A stretch of 49,876 bases of DNA from Tomitella biformata AHU 1821. Lineage in GTDB: Bacteria > Actinomycetota > Actinomycetes > Mycobacteriales > Mycobacteriaceae. Where the stretch lies: the NCBI RefSeq assembly GCF_000524475.1, contig NZ_BAVQ01000082.1, positions 1 through 49,876 on the forward strand, read 5' to 3'. The notes beneath the pieces are model-generated. The model worked only from the letters and a program-made list of their open reading frames with translations, ran no database searches and was not told the DNA's origin. Shown one piece after another: positions 25,974 through 33,661 of this stretch (its first letter is position 1; every line of letters begins with the position of its first letter). Position numbers and translations under genes: made by a program.

Positions 25974-27121
25974 GCGGCAACGCACATGTGATCGGCGCCG
26001 GGATGATCGCCTTCGGGCGCTACCCCGAGTCGTCCTATTCCGGCCTCGCGGTCCCCGCGGTCCTGGCCGCACTGAAGCAGGCGGGCATCGCCCCCGGCGA
26101 AATCAACGCCATGTGGGCCGGCCACGCGTTCGGCGGCATGCTCACCGGGCAGCGGATCGCCAAGGAGATCGGGATCAACGGCGTGCCGGTGATCAACGTC
26201 GACAACGCCTGCTCCGGCGGCGCCACCGCGCTCCATGAGGCGCAGCGCGCGATCCGGGACGGGCACTGCGATATCGCGCTCGTGGTCGGCGTCGACAAGC
26301 TCACCCAGTTCGGCGGCGGCACCCTCCCCCTGGTGGCGGAGGACTGGGAGGTCCAGCAGGGCATGGTCATGCCGGCCATGTACGCGATGCGCGCACGGCG
26401 CTACCTCCATGACCGCGGGGCCACCACCTCGGACCTCGCCGAGGTCACCATCAAGGCCCGCAAGCACGCGGCGGACAACCCCTACGCGCAGTACCGCAAG
26501 CCCGTGACGGTCGAGGAGGTGCTGGCGTCCCGGATGATCGCGGACCCCCTCACCATGCTCCAGTGCTGCCCCACCGGGGACGGCGCGGCGGCGGTCGTCG
26601 TGGTGTCCGACGCGGTCCTGCGGCGGATGGGCGTCCCGGCGATGACCGTCCGGGCCTCCGTGGTGCACTCGGGGACCTACGCGCCCGGGCACCGGGACAT
26701 GCTGCGCCCGGAGATCACCTACGACTCGGCCCGCGACGCGTACGCAGAGGCGGGCATTGGGCCCCAAAACCTCGACGTCATCGAACTGCACGACGCCTTC
26801 TCGGTGGCCGAGCTGGTGTACTACGAGGCCCTCGGGCTCTGCGAGCCCGGCGAGGGCGTGCAGATGCTCCGCGCCGGGGAGACCACCTACGGCGGCGCGG
26901 TCGTCGTGAACCCCAGCGGCGGCCTGCTCTGCAAGGGCCATCCGGTGGGCGCCAGCGGGGTCGCGCAGGTCGCCGAGGTGTTCTGGCAGCTCACCGGGTC
27001 CGCCGGCGATCGCCAGGTCGAGAATCCCGTGCACGCCATGACCCACGTGACGGGCGGCGGCATCTCCGGTCTGGACCACGGCGCCTGCGCAATCCACATT
27101 TTCGAGCGGAAAATGCCATGA
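25970..27121 (+). CDS. Thiolase family protein (SCP-x/lipid-transfer type)
   Basis: This 383-aa thiolase-fold protein has the nucleophile Cys81 in DNACSGG and the HDAF and KGHPVGASG segments with the catalytic His. The second active-site Cys of degradative thiolases (C-x-GGG) is absent: the end reads HVTGGGISG. That pattern is shared with SCP-x-type thiolases and with the Ltp aldolases. Keeping Cys81 argues for acyl transfer (thiolysis) rather than retro-aldol cleavage. The start is the ATG at 25970, overlapping the DUF35 stop. It works with DUF35 and the CoA-transferase that follows. Confidence 0.9.
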   Translation: MSGNAHVIGAGMIAFGRYPESSYSGLAVPAVLAALKQAGIAPGEINAMWAGHAFGGMLTGQRIAKEIGINGVPVINVDNACSGGATALHEAQRAIRDGHCDIALVVGVDKLTQFGGGTLPLVAEDWEVQQGMVMPAMYAMRARRYLHDRGATTSDLAEVTIKARKHAADNPYAQYRKPVTVEEVLASRMIADPLTMLQCCPTGDGAAAVVVVSDAVLRRMGVPAMTVRASVVHSGTYAPGHRDMLRPEITYDSARDAYAEAGIGPQNLDVIELHDAFSVAELVYYEALGLCEPGEGVQMLRAGETTYGGAVVVNPSGGLLCKGHPVGASGVAQVAEVFWQLTGSAGDRQVENPVHAMTHVTGGGISGLDHGACAIHIFERKMP

Positions 27122-28320
27122 CCGCCACTCGCTCCGGCGCCTTCGCGGGCCTCCGCGTCGTCGACCTGACCACCTTCCTCTCTGGGCCGTTCTGCACGCA
27201 GATGCTCGCGGACCTCGGCGCCGAGGTGGTCAAGGTCGAGCATCCTGGCGGAGACAGCAGCCGCGCCATCCCCCCGCACTTCGTCGGGGCCGACAGCGCC
27301 TATTTCCTGTCCACCAACCGCAATAAGCGCAGCATCGCCGTGGACATGAAGTCCCCGCGCGGCATCGACGTCGTGCGCCGGCTCATCGCGTCCGCGGACG
27401 TCGTGGTGGAGAACTTCCGCCCCGGCGTGTGCGCCCGGCTGGGGATCGACCCCGCCGAGATCCGCGCGGCGCAGCCGGACCTCGTGTGGGCGTCGATCAC
27501 CGGGTTCGGGCACGAGGGCCCGTGGCGTGACCGCGGCGCCTACGACATGATCGTGCAGGCCGCATCCGGGGTGATGAGCCTGACCGGTGAGCCCGAGGGC
27601 CCGCCGGTACGCCTCGGCATCCCGGCGGGTGATCTGGTCGCGGGCCTCTACGCAGGGGTCGGCATCGGGGCCGCGCTCCACGAGCGCGCGCGGACCGGAC
27701 TGGGCCAGATGGTCGACGTCGCCATGTTCGACAGCCAGCTGGCGATGCTCTCCTACCAATCCGCCTACGCGCTGATCGCGGGCGTGACCCCGCCCCCGCA
27801 GGGCAGTGCCCACGACTCCATTCCGACCTATCGGACCTTCACCGCCGGTGATGATCGGATGATCGCGATCACGGCGAACACCGACGGGATGTGGCGCGGC
27901 GCGTGCGAGGTGCTCGGGCTGCCGGACCTCCCCGCCGACCCGCGTTTCCTGGACCCCGGGGCCCGGCTGGAGAATCGGCACGCGCTGTGGCGGCTCTGGG
28001 AGACGGCCTTCGCCACCCGGCCCGCCGCCGAATGGGCCGAGCTGATGACCGCGCGCGGGGTCCCCGCCGCGACGATCCGCTCAGTCCCCGAAGCCCTCGA
28101 GGAGTCGGAGGCCGCGGGTCGGCAGATGGTCCTCGACCTGGACGGGGCGGACGAGTCCATCCGGGTGGTCGGCAACCCCATGCGGATGAGTGGATCCACA
28201 GGCGGGACGCACCAATACCCACCCAGCCTCGGAGCCGACACCGACCAGATCCTCCTCGAGGAACTCGGTCTGAGCAGCGGCGAGATCTCGGCCCTGCGCG
28301 CGGACAAGGTCGTCCTTTAG
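27118..28320 (+). CDS. CaiB/BaiF family (class III) CoA-transferase
   Basis: This 400-aa protein begins LRVVDLTTFLSGPFCTQMLADLGAEVVKVEHPGGDSSR, the family N-terminus, followed by NKRSIAVDMKSPRG and GAYDMIVQAASGVMSLTG, which carries the candidate catalytic Asp. Class III enzymes move CoA between carboxylic acids. It overlaps the thiolase by 4 nt (ATGA). In context it would activate the acid released after ring opening so the CoA-dependent steps can proceed. Confidence 0.93.
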   Translation: MTATRSGAFAGLRVVDLTTFLSGPFCTQMLADLGAEVVKVEHPGGDSSRAIPPHFVGADSAYFLSTNRNKRSIAVDMKSPRGIDVVRRLIASADVVVENFRPGVCARLGIDPAEIRAAQPDLVWASITGFGHEGPWRDRGAYDMIVQAASGVMSLTGEPEGPPVRLGIPAGDLVAGLYAGVGIGAALHERARTGLGQMVDVAMFDSQLAMLSYQSAYALIAGVTPPPQGSAHDSIPTYRTFTAGDDRMIAITANTDGMWRGACEVLGLPDLPADPRFLDPGARLENRHALWRLWETAFATRPAAEWAELMTARGVPAATIRSVPEALEESEAAGRQMVLDLDGADESIRVVGNPMRMSGSTGGTHQYPPSLGADTDQILLEELGLSSGEISALRADKVVL

Positions 28321-28379
28321 GCCGGCCCCGGCCCGCACCCAGCCTCGACCCGCCCACCTCAATCAGCGCTAGGAGCCCC

Positions 28380-28787
28380 ATGAGCATGTCCCATCTGACG
28401 CAGACCGACGTCACCGTCGGCGTCCAGGCCACCCAGGCCGCGTACACCCAGGCCCTCGACGCGGGCCGCGTCGACGAGGTCCTCGCCACCTTCCGTGACG
28501 ACGCGACCTTTGAGATCCCGCAGTTCGAGGTGTCAGCCCAGGGCCACGCCGCACTACGCGACTACTACACCGCCTCCACTGCGGAGCTCAACCTGCGCCA
28601 CGTCCTGGCCAACACCATGGTCTCGAAGCCGGCCGCCGACACTGTCGAGTCCAGCAGCGACGTCTTGGTCCTGATGAACGGCGAGTCTGGTTGGGCCCTG
28701 AAGATGGTCGGCAAGTATCGGGACGCGCTGCGACTGGTGGACGGCGAGTGGCTCTTCGAGCGTCGGACCCTGTCCTTCGCCATGTGA
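28380..28787 (+). CDS. NTF2-like/SnoaL-fold protein
   Basis: This 135-aa protein starts at the ATG preceded by AGGAG. ATQAAYTQALDAGRVDEVLATFRDDATFEI is the helix-turn-sheet start of the nuclear transport factor 2/SnoaL fold, and RLVDGEWLFERRTL its last strand. The fold hosts isomerases, dehydratases, cyclases and epoxide hydrolases, as well as non-catalytic ligand binders. It lies between the CoA-transferase and an SDR, so an isomerase or dehydratase role is reasonable. The specific activity is not recognisable. Confidence 0.78.
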   Translation: MSMSHLTQTDVTVGVQATQAAYTQALDAGRVDEVLATFRDDATFEIPQFEVSAQGHAALRDYYTASTAELNLRHVLANTMVSKPAADTVESSSDVLVLMNGESGWALKMVGKYRDALRLVDGEWLFERRTLSFAM

Positions 28788-28799
28788 GGCCCTCTCGTG

Positions 28800-28851
28800 C
28801 CGCGCCGGGCCGGGGACAATCCCACTCCATCCCATTTCCGCCCCGGCGCGG
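28800..28851 (+). terminator. Possible hairpin between the NTF2-like and SDR genes
   Basis: CCGCGCCGGG (28800-28809) is complementary to 28842-28851, giving a 10-bp GC stem with a 32-nt loop in the longest gap of the operon (137 nt). It may attenuate transcription into the last two genes. The large loop makes it uncertain. Confidence 0.35.
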
Positions 28852-28924
28852 CCCGGGCTCCGCGCGAATGCACAAGTATCGATCCAGTGGAGCCACAGAG
28901 CCCAGTGAATGTGAAAGGTAGAAA

Positions 28925-29710
28925 ATGATGAGCATTCCCCATTCCACCTCGAATCGGGCGGCGACGGCGCGCGTGGCCGTCGTCACCGGCGGCGGCTCCG
29001 GGATCGGCAGCGCGATCTCCCAGCGTCTCGGCGCGGACGGCTACACAGTGGCCGTGCTCGACCTCAACGGCGAGGGCGCGGAGCAGACCGTGAAGGAGAT
29101 CGTCGCGGCCGGCGGCCAGGCGAAGGCCTATCAACTCGACGTGAGCGATCGAGCGCAGGTCGACCAGGCGATTGCCGCGGTGCGGGCCGACGCGGGCCCG
29201 GTGGGCTTCCTCGTCACCAGCGCCGCCGTCGCGATCCAGGAGCCTTTCGCCGAGATCAGCGTGGAGTCCTGGAATCGCATCCTGGCGATCAACCTGACGG
29301 GCACCTTCCACTGCGCGCAGGCGGTGCTGCCCGACATGGTCGAGGCGGGCACAGGGCGGGTGGTGTTCATCTCCTCCTCGAGCGCGCAGCGCGGCGGTCC
29401 GAGGATGGCGCATTACGCCGCGTCCAAGGGCGGGGTGATCGCACTGACGAAGACCCTGGCGCTGGAGTACTCGCCGCTGGGCATCACCGTCAACAACATC
29501 GCCCCCTCCTCGATCGACACCCCCAGCGTCCGGAAGAAGCAGGAGGCCGGCATCGTCCCGTCGAGCGAGCAGATGGGCAAGTTCATCCCCGCCGGCCGCA
29601 TGGGCACCGGGGACGACATCGCCGGCGCCTGCGCGTACCTGTGCTCGGCCGACGCGAGCTTCGTCACGGGGCAGACCCTCAGCGTCAACGGCGGCTCCTA
29701 CCTCGGCTGA
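28925..29710 (+). CDS. SDR family oxidoreductase
   Basis: This 261-aa classical SDR has TGGGSGIGSAISQRL for cofactor, a D-L-N pair after beta-2 suggesting NAD(H), catalytic Ser in ISSSSAQR, and YAASK. The C-terminus TGQTLSVNGGSY is FabG-like. The second of two adjacent ATGs (28928) could also be used; GAAAGG lies upstream. It follows a gap with a possible attenuator and precedes the CMD-family gene. Confidence 0.88.
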   Translation: MMSIPHSTSNRAATARVAVVTGGGSGIGSAISQRLGADGYTVAVLDLNGEGAEQTVKEIVAAGGQAKAYQLDVSDRAQVDQAIAAVRADAGPVGFLVTSAAVAIQEPFAEISVESWNRILAINLTGTFHCAQAVLPDMVEAGTGRVVFISSSSAQRGGPRMAHYAASKGGVIALTKTLALEYSPLGITVNNIAPSSIDTPSVRKKQEAGIVPSSEQMGKFIPAGRMGTGDDIAGACAYLCSADASFVTGQTLSVNGGSYLG

Positions 29711-29741
29711 TCCATCCACCACACCCCACGGAGTTGACGAC

Positions 29742-30311
29742 ATGAACGCACCACGAATCGCCCCCCGACCGCCAGCAGACTGGGATGCCGCAGTGCTGGA
29801 CGCGCTGTCCGTGCTCAACCCGGGCAAGGCCAGCGGCGCCACCCCGCCGCCGCCGAAGACGGTGCCGAACGTCATCGCCATCTACGCCTGGCATCCCGAG
29901 CTGACCCGCAGCTGGCTGACGTTCTCCAACCACCTCCGCGACTCGACCCTGGCGGCGCGCGAACGCGAACTCCTGACTCTGCGGACAGCCTGGCTGCGCC
30001 GCGGCGAGTACGAGTGGGCCCAGCACACGGGCATGGGCCTCGCCGCAGGTCTGACCGACGACCACATCGAGGCGATCAAGGAGGGCTCCACGGCCGCCAT
30101 CTGGGAGGCGACGGACGCCGCCCTCCTCCGCGCGGTCGAGGAGGTGTGCCAGGACCGGTACATCTCTGACGGCACGTGGGCGGAGCTGTCCACGCATTTC
30201 GACCGCAAACAGATGATGGACGTGGTCTTCCTCATCGGCGCCTACGACATGCACTGCATGGTCTTCAACACGTTCGGCCTGCAACTGGAGGCGGGTATGC
30301 GGGGGTTCTAG
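29742..30311 (+). CDS. Carboxymuconolactone decarboxylase (CMD/AhpD-like) family protein
   Basis: This 189-aa helical protein has the CMD signature region RERELLTLRTAWLRRGEYEWAQH, with the conserved Glu and His but without the C-x2-C of AhpD peroxidase-type members. It is therefore closer to decarboxylase/lactonase-like relatives than to peroxidases. It is the last gene of the BVMO operon and ends at a hairpin. It is a candidate for the lactone or ester-opening step that otherwise lacks an enzyme, but this is inference. Confidence 0.82.
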   Translation: MNAPRIAPRPPADWDAAVLDALSVLNPGKASGATPPPPKTVPNVIAIYAWHPELTRSWLTFSNHLRDSTLAARERELLTLRTAWLRRGEYEWAQHTGMGLAAGLTDDHIEAIKEGSTAAIWEATDAALLRAVEEVCQDRYISDGTWAELSTHFDRKQMMDVVFLIGAYDMHCMVFNTFGLQLEAGMRGF

Positions 30312-30320
30312 GACTCGCGA

Positions 30321-30347
30321 TCCCGCCGACCACTCTGGTCGGCGGGA
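30321..30347 (+). terminator. Terminator of the BVMO operon
   Basis: A perfect 12-bp stem (30321-30332 with 30336-30347) has a CTC loop and begins 10 nt past the CMD stop codon. Confidence 0.75.
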
Positions 30348-30378
30348 CCCTGGCCGGAGGCGCATCGCCGCCGAGTAC

Positions 30379-30766
30379 CTATCTGAGCAGCTTTGCCCCT
30401 AGTGCCGCAATCGTCTGGGGGCTTTGGCCGAGACCTGCCTTCAGGTAGTCCCGCTCCGCCATGTTGGCCGGCCGGAAGATCTCGGCTATCGCCGGCGGGT
30501 AGGAGGCCAAGGTCGCTTCCCGATTTTCACGCGAGTACTCATTGGTCAGCAGATAGTCGGCGTAGATTGTCTCCCGGTCGATACCGGCGAGGGATAGCAG
30601 CATCGCCGCAGTCGAGGCCCCCGGTCCTTGCCCTGGGTGCAGTAGAACAGTTGCGGTCCGTCGGTGGCCGCGAACTCAGTGAACATCGCGCCGAACTCGG
30701 CCCGGATAGCTGAGTGGGTGACGAATGCCCGGTTGGTGTCCCCCATGGCCGCATACCACCCGCGTT
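30379..30766 (-). pseudogene. Remnant of a tyrosine/dual-specificity protein phosphatase (PtpB-like)
   Basis: Two frames together give the C-terminal part of an MptpB-like phosphatase. The first (about 30766-30620) reads NRAFVTHSAIRAEFGAMF and LFYCTQGKDRG, the catalytic P-loop normally written HCTAGKDRTG. The second (30603-30379) continues MLLSLAGIDRETIYADYLLTNEY. A 4-nt loss at the P-loop would explain the shift. The N-terminal half is missing; upstream there is an in-frame TAA. The P-loop His is Tyr. It is a decayed gene lying between two plus-strand operons. Confidence 0.75.
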
Positions 30767-30827
30767 ATTTCTCCAGTTGCAACTCTGATTTTCCTGAGCA
30801 GATCGACTCCTCCCCTCTACGAGTGTT

Positions 30828-30843
30828 ACTAATATTACTTAGT
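30828..30843. promoter_or_regulatory. AT-rich inverted repeat upstream of the dehydrogenase/TIM-barrel operon
   Basis: ACTAA-TATTAC-TTAGT lies in a short, strongly AT-rich patch (about 30770-30870) that must include the promoter of the operon starting at 30915. Exact -35 and -10 boxes cannot be chosen with confidence. The repeat may be an operator. Confidence 0.35.
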
Positions 30844-30914
30844 GCACCTATATTTAGTTGTACGCTTCGCCCAAGGCCGCACTCACGCCTATTGGGACGC
30901 AAGGGAGGTCCAGA

Positions 30915-31823
30915 ATGCATCAGCTAAGAATCGGATTCATCGGCGCGGGCAGGATGGGCGCGCCGATCATCGAGCGCCTGGTCGCCGCCGGCCACGACGT
31001 CACCGTCCTGACCCGACGCCCCGAGGCCCGCGCCGCCGCAGAGGCAAAGGGATGGCACACCGCCGACACCGTCGGGCAGACGGTCCGGTCCGCGGAGCTG
31101 GTCATCAGCATCGTGCTCGACGACGCGCAGGTGCGCGCGGCGCTCCTGGGCCCGGACGGCGTGATCGCGGCCATGCCGCCCGGCGCCGTCCTGGTGCAGC
31201 ACACCACATGCGATCCGGACACCGCGGTCGCGGTGGCGGATGCCGGGGCCACGCGGGGCGTGCGCGTGCTCGACGCCGCCGTCTCCGGCAATCCGCGGGA
31301 CACCGCGGCCGGCGCACTCACAATCTGGGTCGGAGGCGATGAGGCCGTCCTCGACACCGTCCGCCTGGCGCTCGAGTCCTATGGCTCCTCAGTGCTGCAC
31401 GTCGGGCCGATTGGCCACGGCCAGCGCGTCAAGCTGGTCAACAACGCCCTCTTCGTCGCGCAGGTCGGGCTCGCGGTCGACGCCGTCCGGCTCGCCGAGT
31501 CCATCGGCATCGGTGAGGCCGAGATCCTCGCCGCGGTCCAGCACGGCAGCGGCGACAGCCGGGCCCTGGGCAGCGTCGCATGGATCGGGGTGGACGCCGT
31601 CGGCATTCGCCTCGCGGAGCTCATGCTCAAGGACGTGGTGGTGGTCCGCGAGATCGCGGAGCGCGCCGGCGCAGACCTGGGGCTCCTCGGCGACGTCCTC
31701 TCCTCCGAGCTGGTTGAGAAGAGGGTGCTGTGCTCAGGTGCCCCGCCGGACCGCGCGCTCATCGAGCGCACACCGCTGACACCAGGCTCGATGAAGCACA
31801 CTGTCTCGGAAGGATCCTCATGA
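30915..31823 (+). CDS. NAD-dependent beta-hydroxyacid dehydrogenase (6PGDH/3-HIBADH-like)
   Basis: This 302-aa protein begins with a Rossmann site GFIGAGRMGAPI near the N-terminus. The substrate loop sits around VSGNPRDTAAG, and the catalytic Lys is in GQRVKLVNNALF, as in 3-hydroxyisobutyrate and tartronate semialdehyde reductases. GGGAGG before the ATG at 30915 fixes the start. It is the first gene of a three-gene unit with two TIM-barrel proteins and overlaps the next by 4 nt. It would oxidise or reduce a hydroxyacid from sugar-like or branched breakdown. Confidence 0.9.
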   Translation: MHQLRIGFIGAGRMGAPIIERLVAAGHDVTVLTRRPEARAAAEAKGWHTADTVGQTVRSAELVISIVLDDAQVRAALLGPDGVIAAMPPGAVLVQHTTCDPDTAVAVADAGATRGVRVLDAAVSGNPRDTAAGALTIWVGGDEAVLDTVRLALESYGSSVLHVGPIGHGQRVKLVNNALFVAQVGLAVDAVRLAESIGIGEAEILAAVQHGSGDSRALGSVAWIGVDAVGIRLAELMLKDVVVVREIAERAGADLGLLGDVLSSELVEKRVLCSGAPPDRALIERTPLTPGSMKHTVSEGSS

Positions 31824-32674
31824 CCGAACTAGGTATCGAGTACCAGACCGTGCTCGGCCTGCCGCCAGTGGAATTCGTCCACCTCGCGGCCGATCTTGAC
31901 TGCCACCACATCTCCATGAAGGTCGCCGGCGGCGGCGGGCCGTACAACCCGTACGACCACCCGGTCTACTCCATGCTCGACGACGTGGCTCTCCGCGCGC
32001 GGTTCATCGCCGCGCTGCGGGATCGCGACGTGTCGATCTCCCTCGGCGAGGGCTTCGTCGTCCAGCCCGCCCATGACCTGCGCGACGAGGCCGCGAACCT
32101 GGACGTCATGGCCGAGATGGGGGTCACCCGGGTCAACGCCGTGACGATGGACCCCGACCTCCCGCGCAGCTTCGACCAGTTGGCCACGTTCGCGGAGATG
32201 GCGGCCAGCCGCGGCATGACCACGACGATGGAGTTCGCGAAATCCCTCACCGTGGCTGACCTGCCAACCGCGCTGCAGGCCGTCGGACACGTTGACCGCC
32301 CGGACTTCAGCCTGCTCGTCGACACGATGCACGCCGCCCGCGCCGGCCACGGTCCGGAGGACCTGATAATGCTCGACCCCGAGTTCGTCGGCTATATCCA
32401 GCTCAGCGACCACTCGCTCGCACAGCGCAACCCGGTCTATCGGGACGACTCGAGCGACCGCCGCGTCCCCGGCGAGGGCGAGCTTCCGCTGGTTCAGATG
32501 CTCGCCGCGCTGCCGCCCGTCCCCGTCGTCGGGGTGGAGTCGCCGATGCGGTCCCTGGCCGAGGCGGGCACTACGCCGAGCGAGTGTGCCCGCCGTGCCG
32601 TCGCCGGCGCGCGGGCGGTCGTCGAGGCCGCCGACGAGATCCGGCGCGTGCGCGCCCTCGGCTGCCACACCTGA
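31820..32674 (+). CDS. Sugar-phosphate isomerase/epimerase-like TIM-barrel protein (AP-endonuclease-2 fold), copy A
   Basis: This 284-aa AP_endonuc_2-fold protein keeps the metal-site pattern: Glu in TTMEFA, the D-x2-H of LVDTMHA, QLSDH, and a final Glu in VVGVESP. The family includes xylose isomerase-like epimerases, inosose dehydratases and subunits of 3-oxo-glycoside-cleaving lyases. It overlaps the dehydrogenase by 4 nt, and a second member of the same fold follows 57 nt later. Confidence 0.85.
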   Translation: MTELGIEYQTVLGLPPVEFVHLAADLDCHHISMKVAGGGGPYNPYDHPVYSMLDDVALRARFIAALRDRDVSISLGEGFVVQPAHDLRDEAANLDVMAEMGVTRVNAVTMDPDLPRSFDQLATFAEMAASRGMTTTMEFAKSLTVADLPTALQAVGHVDRPDFSLLVDTMHAARAGHGPEDLIMLDPEFVGYIQLSDHSLAQRNPVYRDDSSDRRVPGEGELPLVQMLAALPPVPVVGVESPMRSLAEAGTTPSECARRAVAGARAVVEAADEIRRVRALGCHT

Positions 32675-32731
32675 GTACCGATCCCCGTTCCACGAGCCGG
32701 GCCCGCCCGGCGACCACTGGAGGTAACGAGA

Positions 32732-33580
32732 GTGAACCCGAACCTAGCTGACAACGCCGTCGCGGCGACTCCGGCACACCCGCGTGTGGCGGTGAGCGGC
32801 CTGTGCTTCCCCACGCTGTCCGCGGTGGACGCCATCGCGACCATCGGCGGGCTAGGCGTCGCGGGCACGTCGATGACGTCGACGAAGATCCGCGAGTCCG
32901 GGGCCGACGCCGTCGCCCAGGCCTGCCGCCAGCACGGCGTCGGAATGGCCACGACCACCGCGCTACTGCGCTTCGAACTCGCGCCCGGCGCCGATATCGA
33001 GGAGCAGCTCGCCCTGGCGCGCGCGGACATCGACCAGGCGGAGACCGTCGGCGCCCGCTCCGTCTATACCCTGACGGGGCGCCGGCACTTCCCCGATTGG
33101 GAGGCCAACGCCTCCCGCTACGCCCAGATCACCGCCGGCCTCGTCGAGTACGCCGCCGGCAAGGGCATCGCGGTGGCGGTGGAGCCGACCAACTGGCTCT
33201 ACGCCGACCTCAACTTCGTGCACAGCCTGCACGACGCGCTCCTGCTGGGCGCTCGCACCGGCATGGGCACGTGCCTCGACCTCTTCCACGTGTGGACCGA
33301 GGCCGAGCTGCTCGACGACATCCGCAAGAACATCGAGCTGATCTCCCACGTCCAGCTCAGCGACATGACCCCCGGGATGCGGTCCCTGCCCTGCCGGGAT
33401 GTCCTGGGTGCCGGCGACGTCCCCAGTCGGCACCTGATCGAGGAGTTGCTGGCCGCCGGTTATACCGGCGTCTTCGACCTCGAGCTCAGCGGCCCTGCCA
33501 TCGACGATCGTGGCCACCACGCGGCGGCTGCCGAGTCGGTCGCCTGGCTCAGCGAGTTGCTGACCGAGCTGGGAGCCTAA
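32732..33580 (+). CDS. Sugar-phosphate isomerase/epimerase-like TIM-barrel protein, copy B
   Basis: This 282-aa protein starts at a GTG preceded by GGAGG. Metal ligands are Glu in AVEPTNW, D-x2-H in CLDLFHV, Gln/Asp in HVQLSD and Glu in FDLELSG. It differs clearly from copy A in sequence, so the two are not a recent duplication and may act in sequence or as a hetero-oligomer. It is the last gene before the terminator at 33601-33638. Confidence 0.85.
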   Translation: MNPNLADNAVAATPAHPRVAVSGLCFPTLSAVDAIATIGGLGVAGTSMTSTKIRESGADAVAQACRQHGVGMATTTALLRFELAPGADIEEQLALARADIDQAETVGARSVYTLTGRRHFPDWEANASRYAQITAGLVEYAAGKGIAVAVEPTNWLYADLNFVHSLHDALLLGARTGMGTCLDLFHVWTEAELLDDIRKNIELISHVQLSDMTPGMRSLPCRDVLGAGDVPSRHLIEELLAAGYTGVFDLELSGPAIDDRGHHAAAAESVAWLSELLTELGA

Positions 33581-33600
33581 CCGGCAGAGCCCGGACAAAT

Positions 33601-33638
33601 AGAGCGGGGCCGGTGCACTTTGCACCGGCCCCCGCTCT
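33601..33638. terminator. Bidirectional terminator between convergent operons
   Basis: A 17-bp stem with one bulged C (33601-33617 with 33621-33638) and a CTT loop lies between stop codons at 33580 (plus) and 33662 (minus). It is the boundary between blocks H and I. Confidence 0.85.
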
Positions 33639-33661
33639 ACTTCATCTTCTGGTGAGCGTTG

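Noticed and set aside
26887-27981. 364-aa minus-strand frame
   Set aside because: It is antisense to the thiolase and CoA-transferase genes, both strongly supported.
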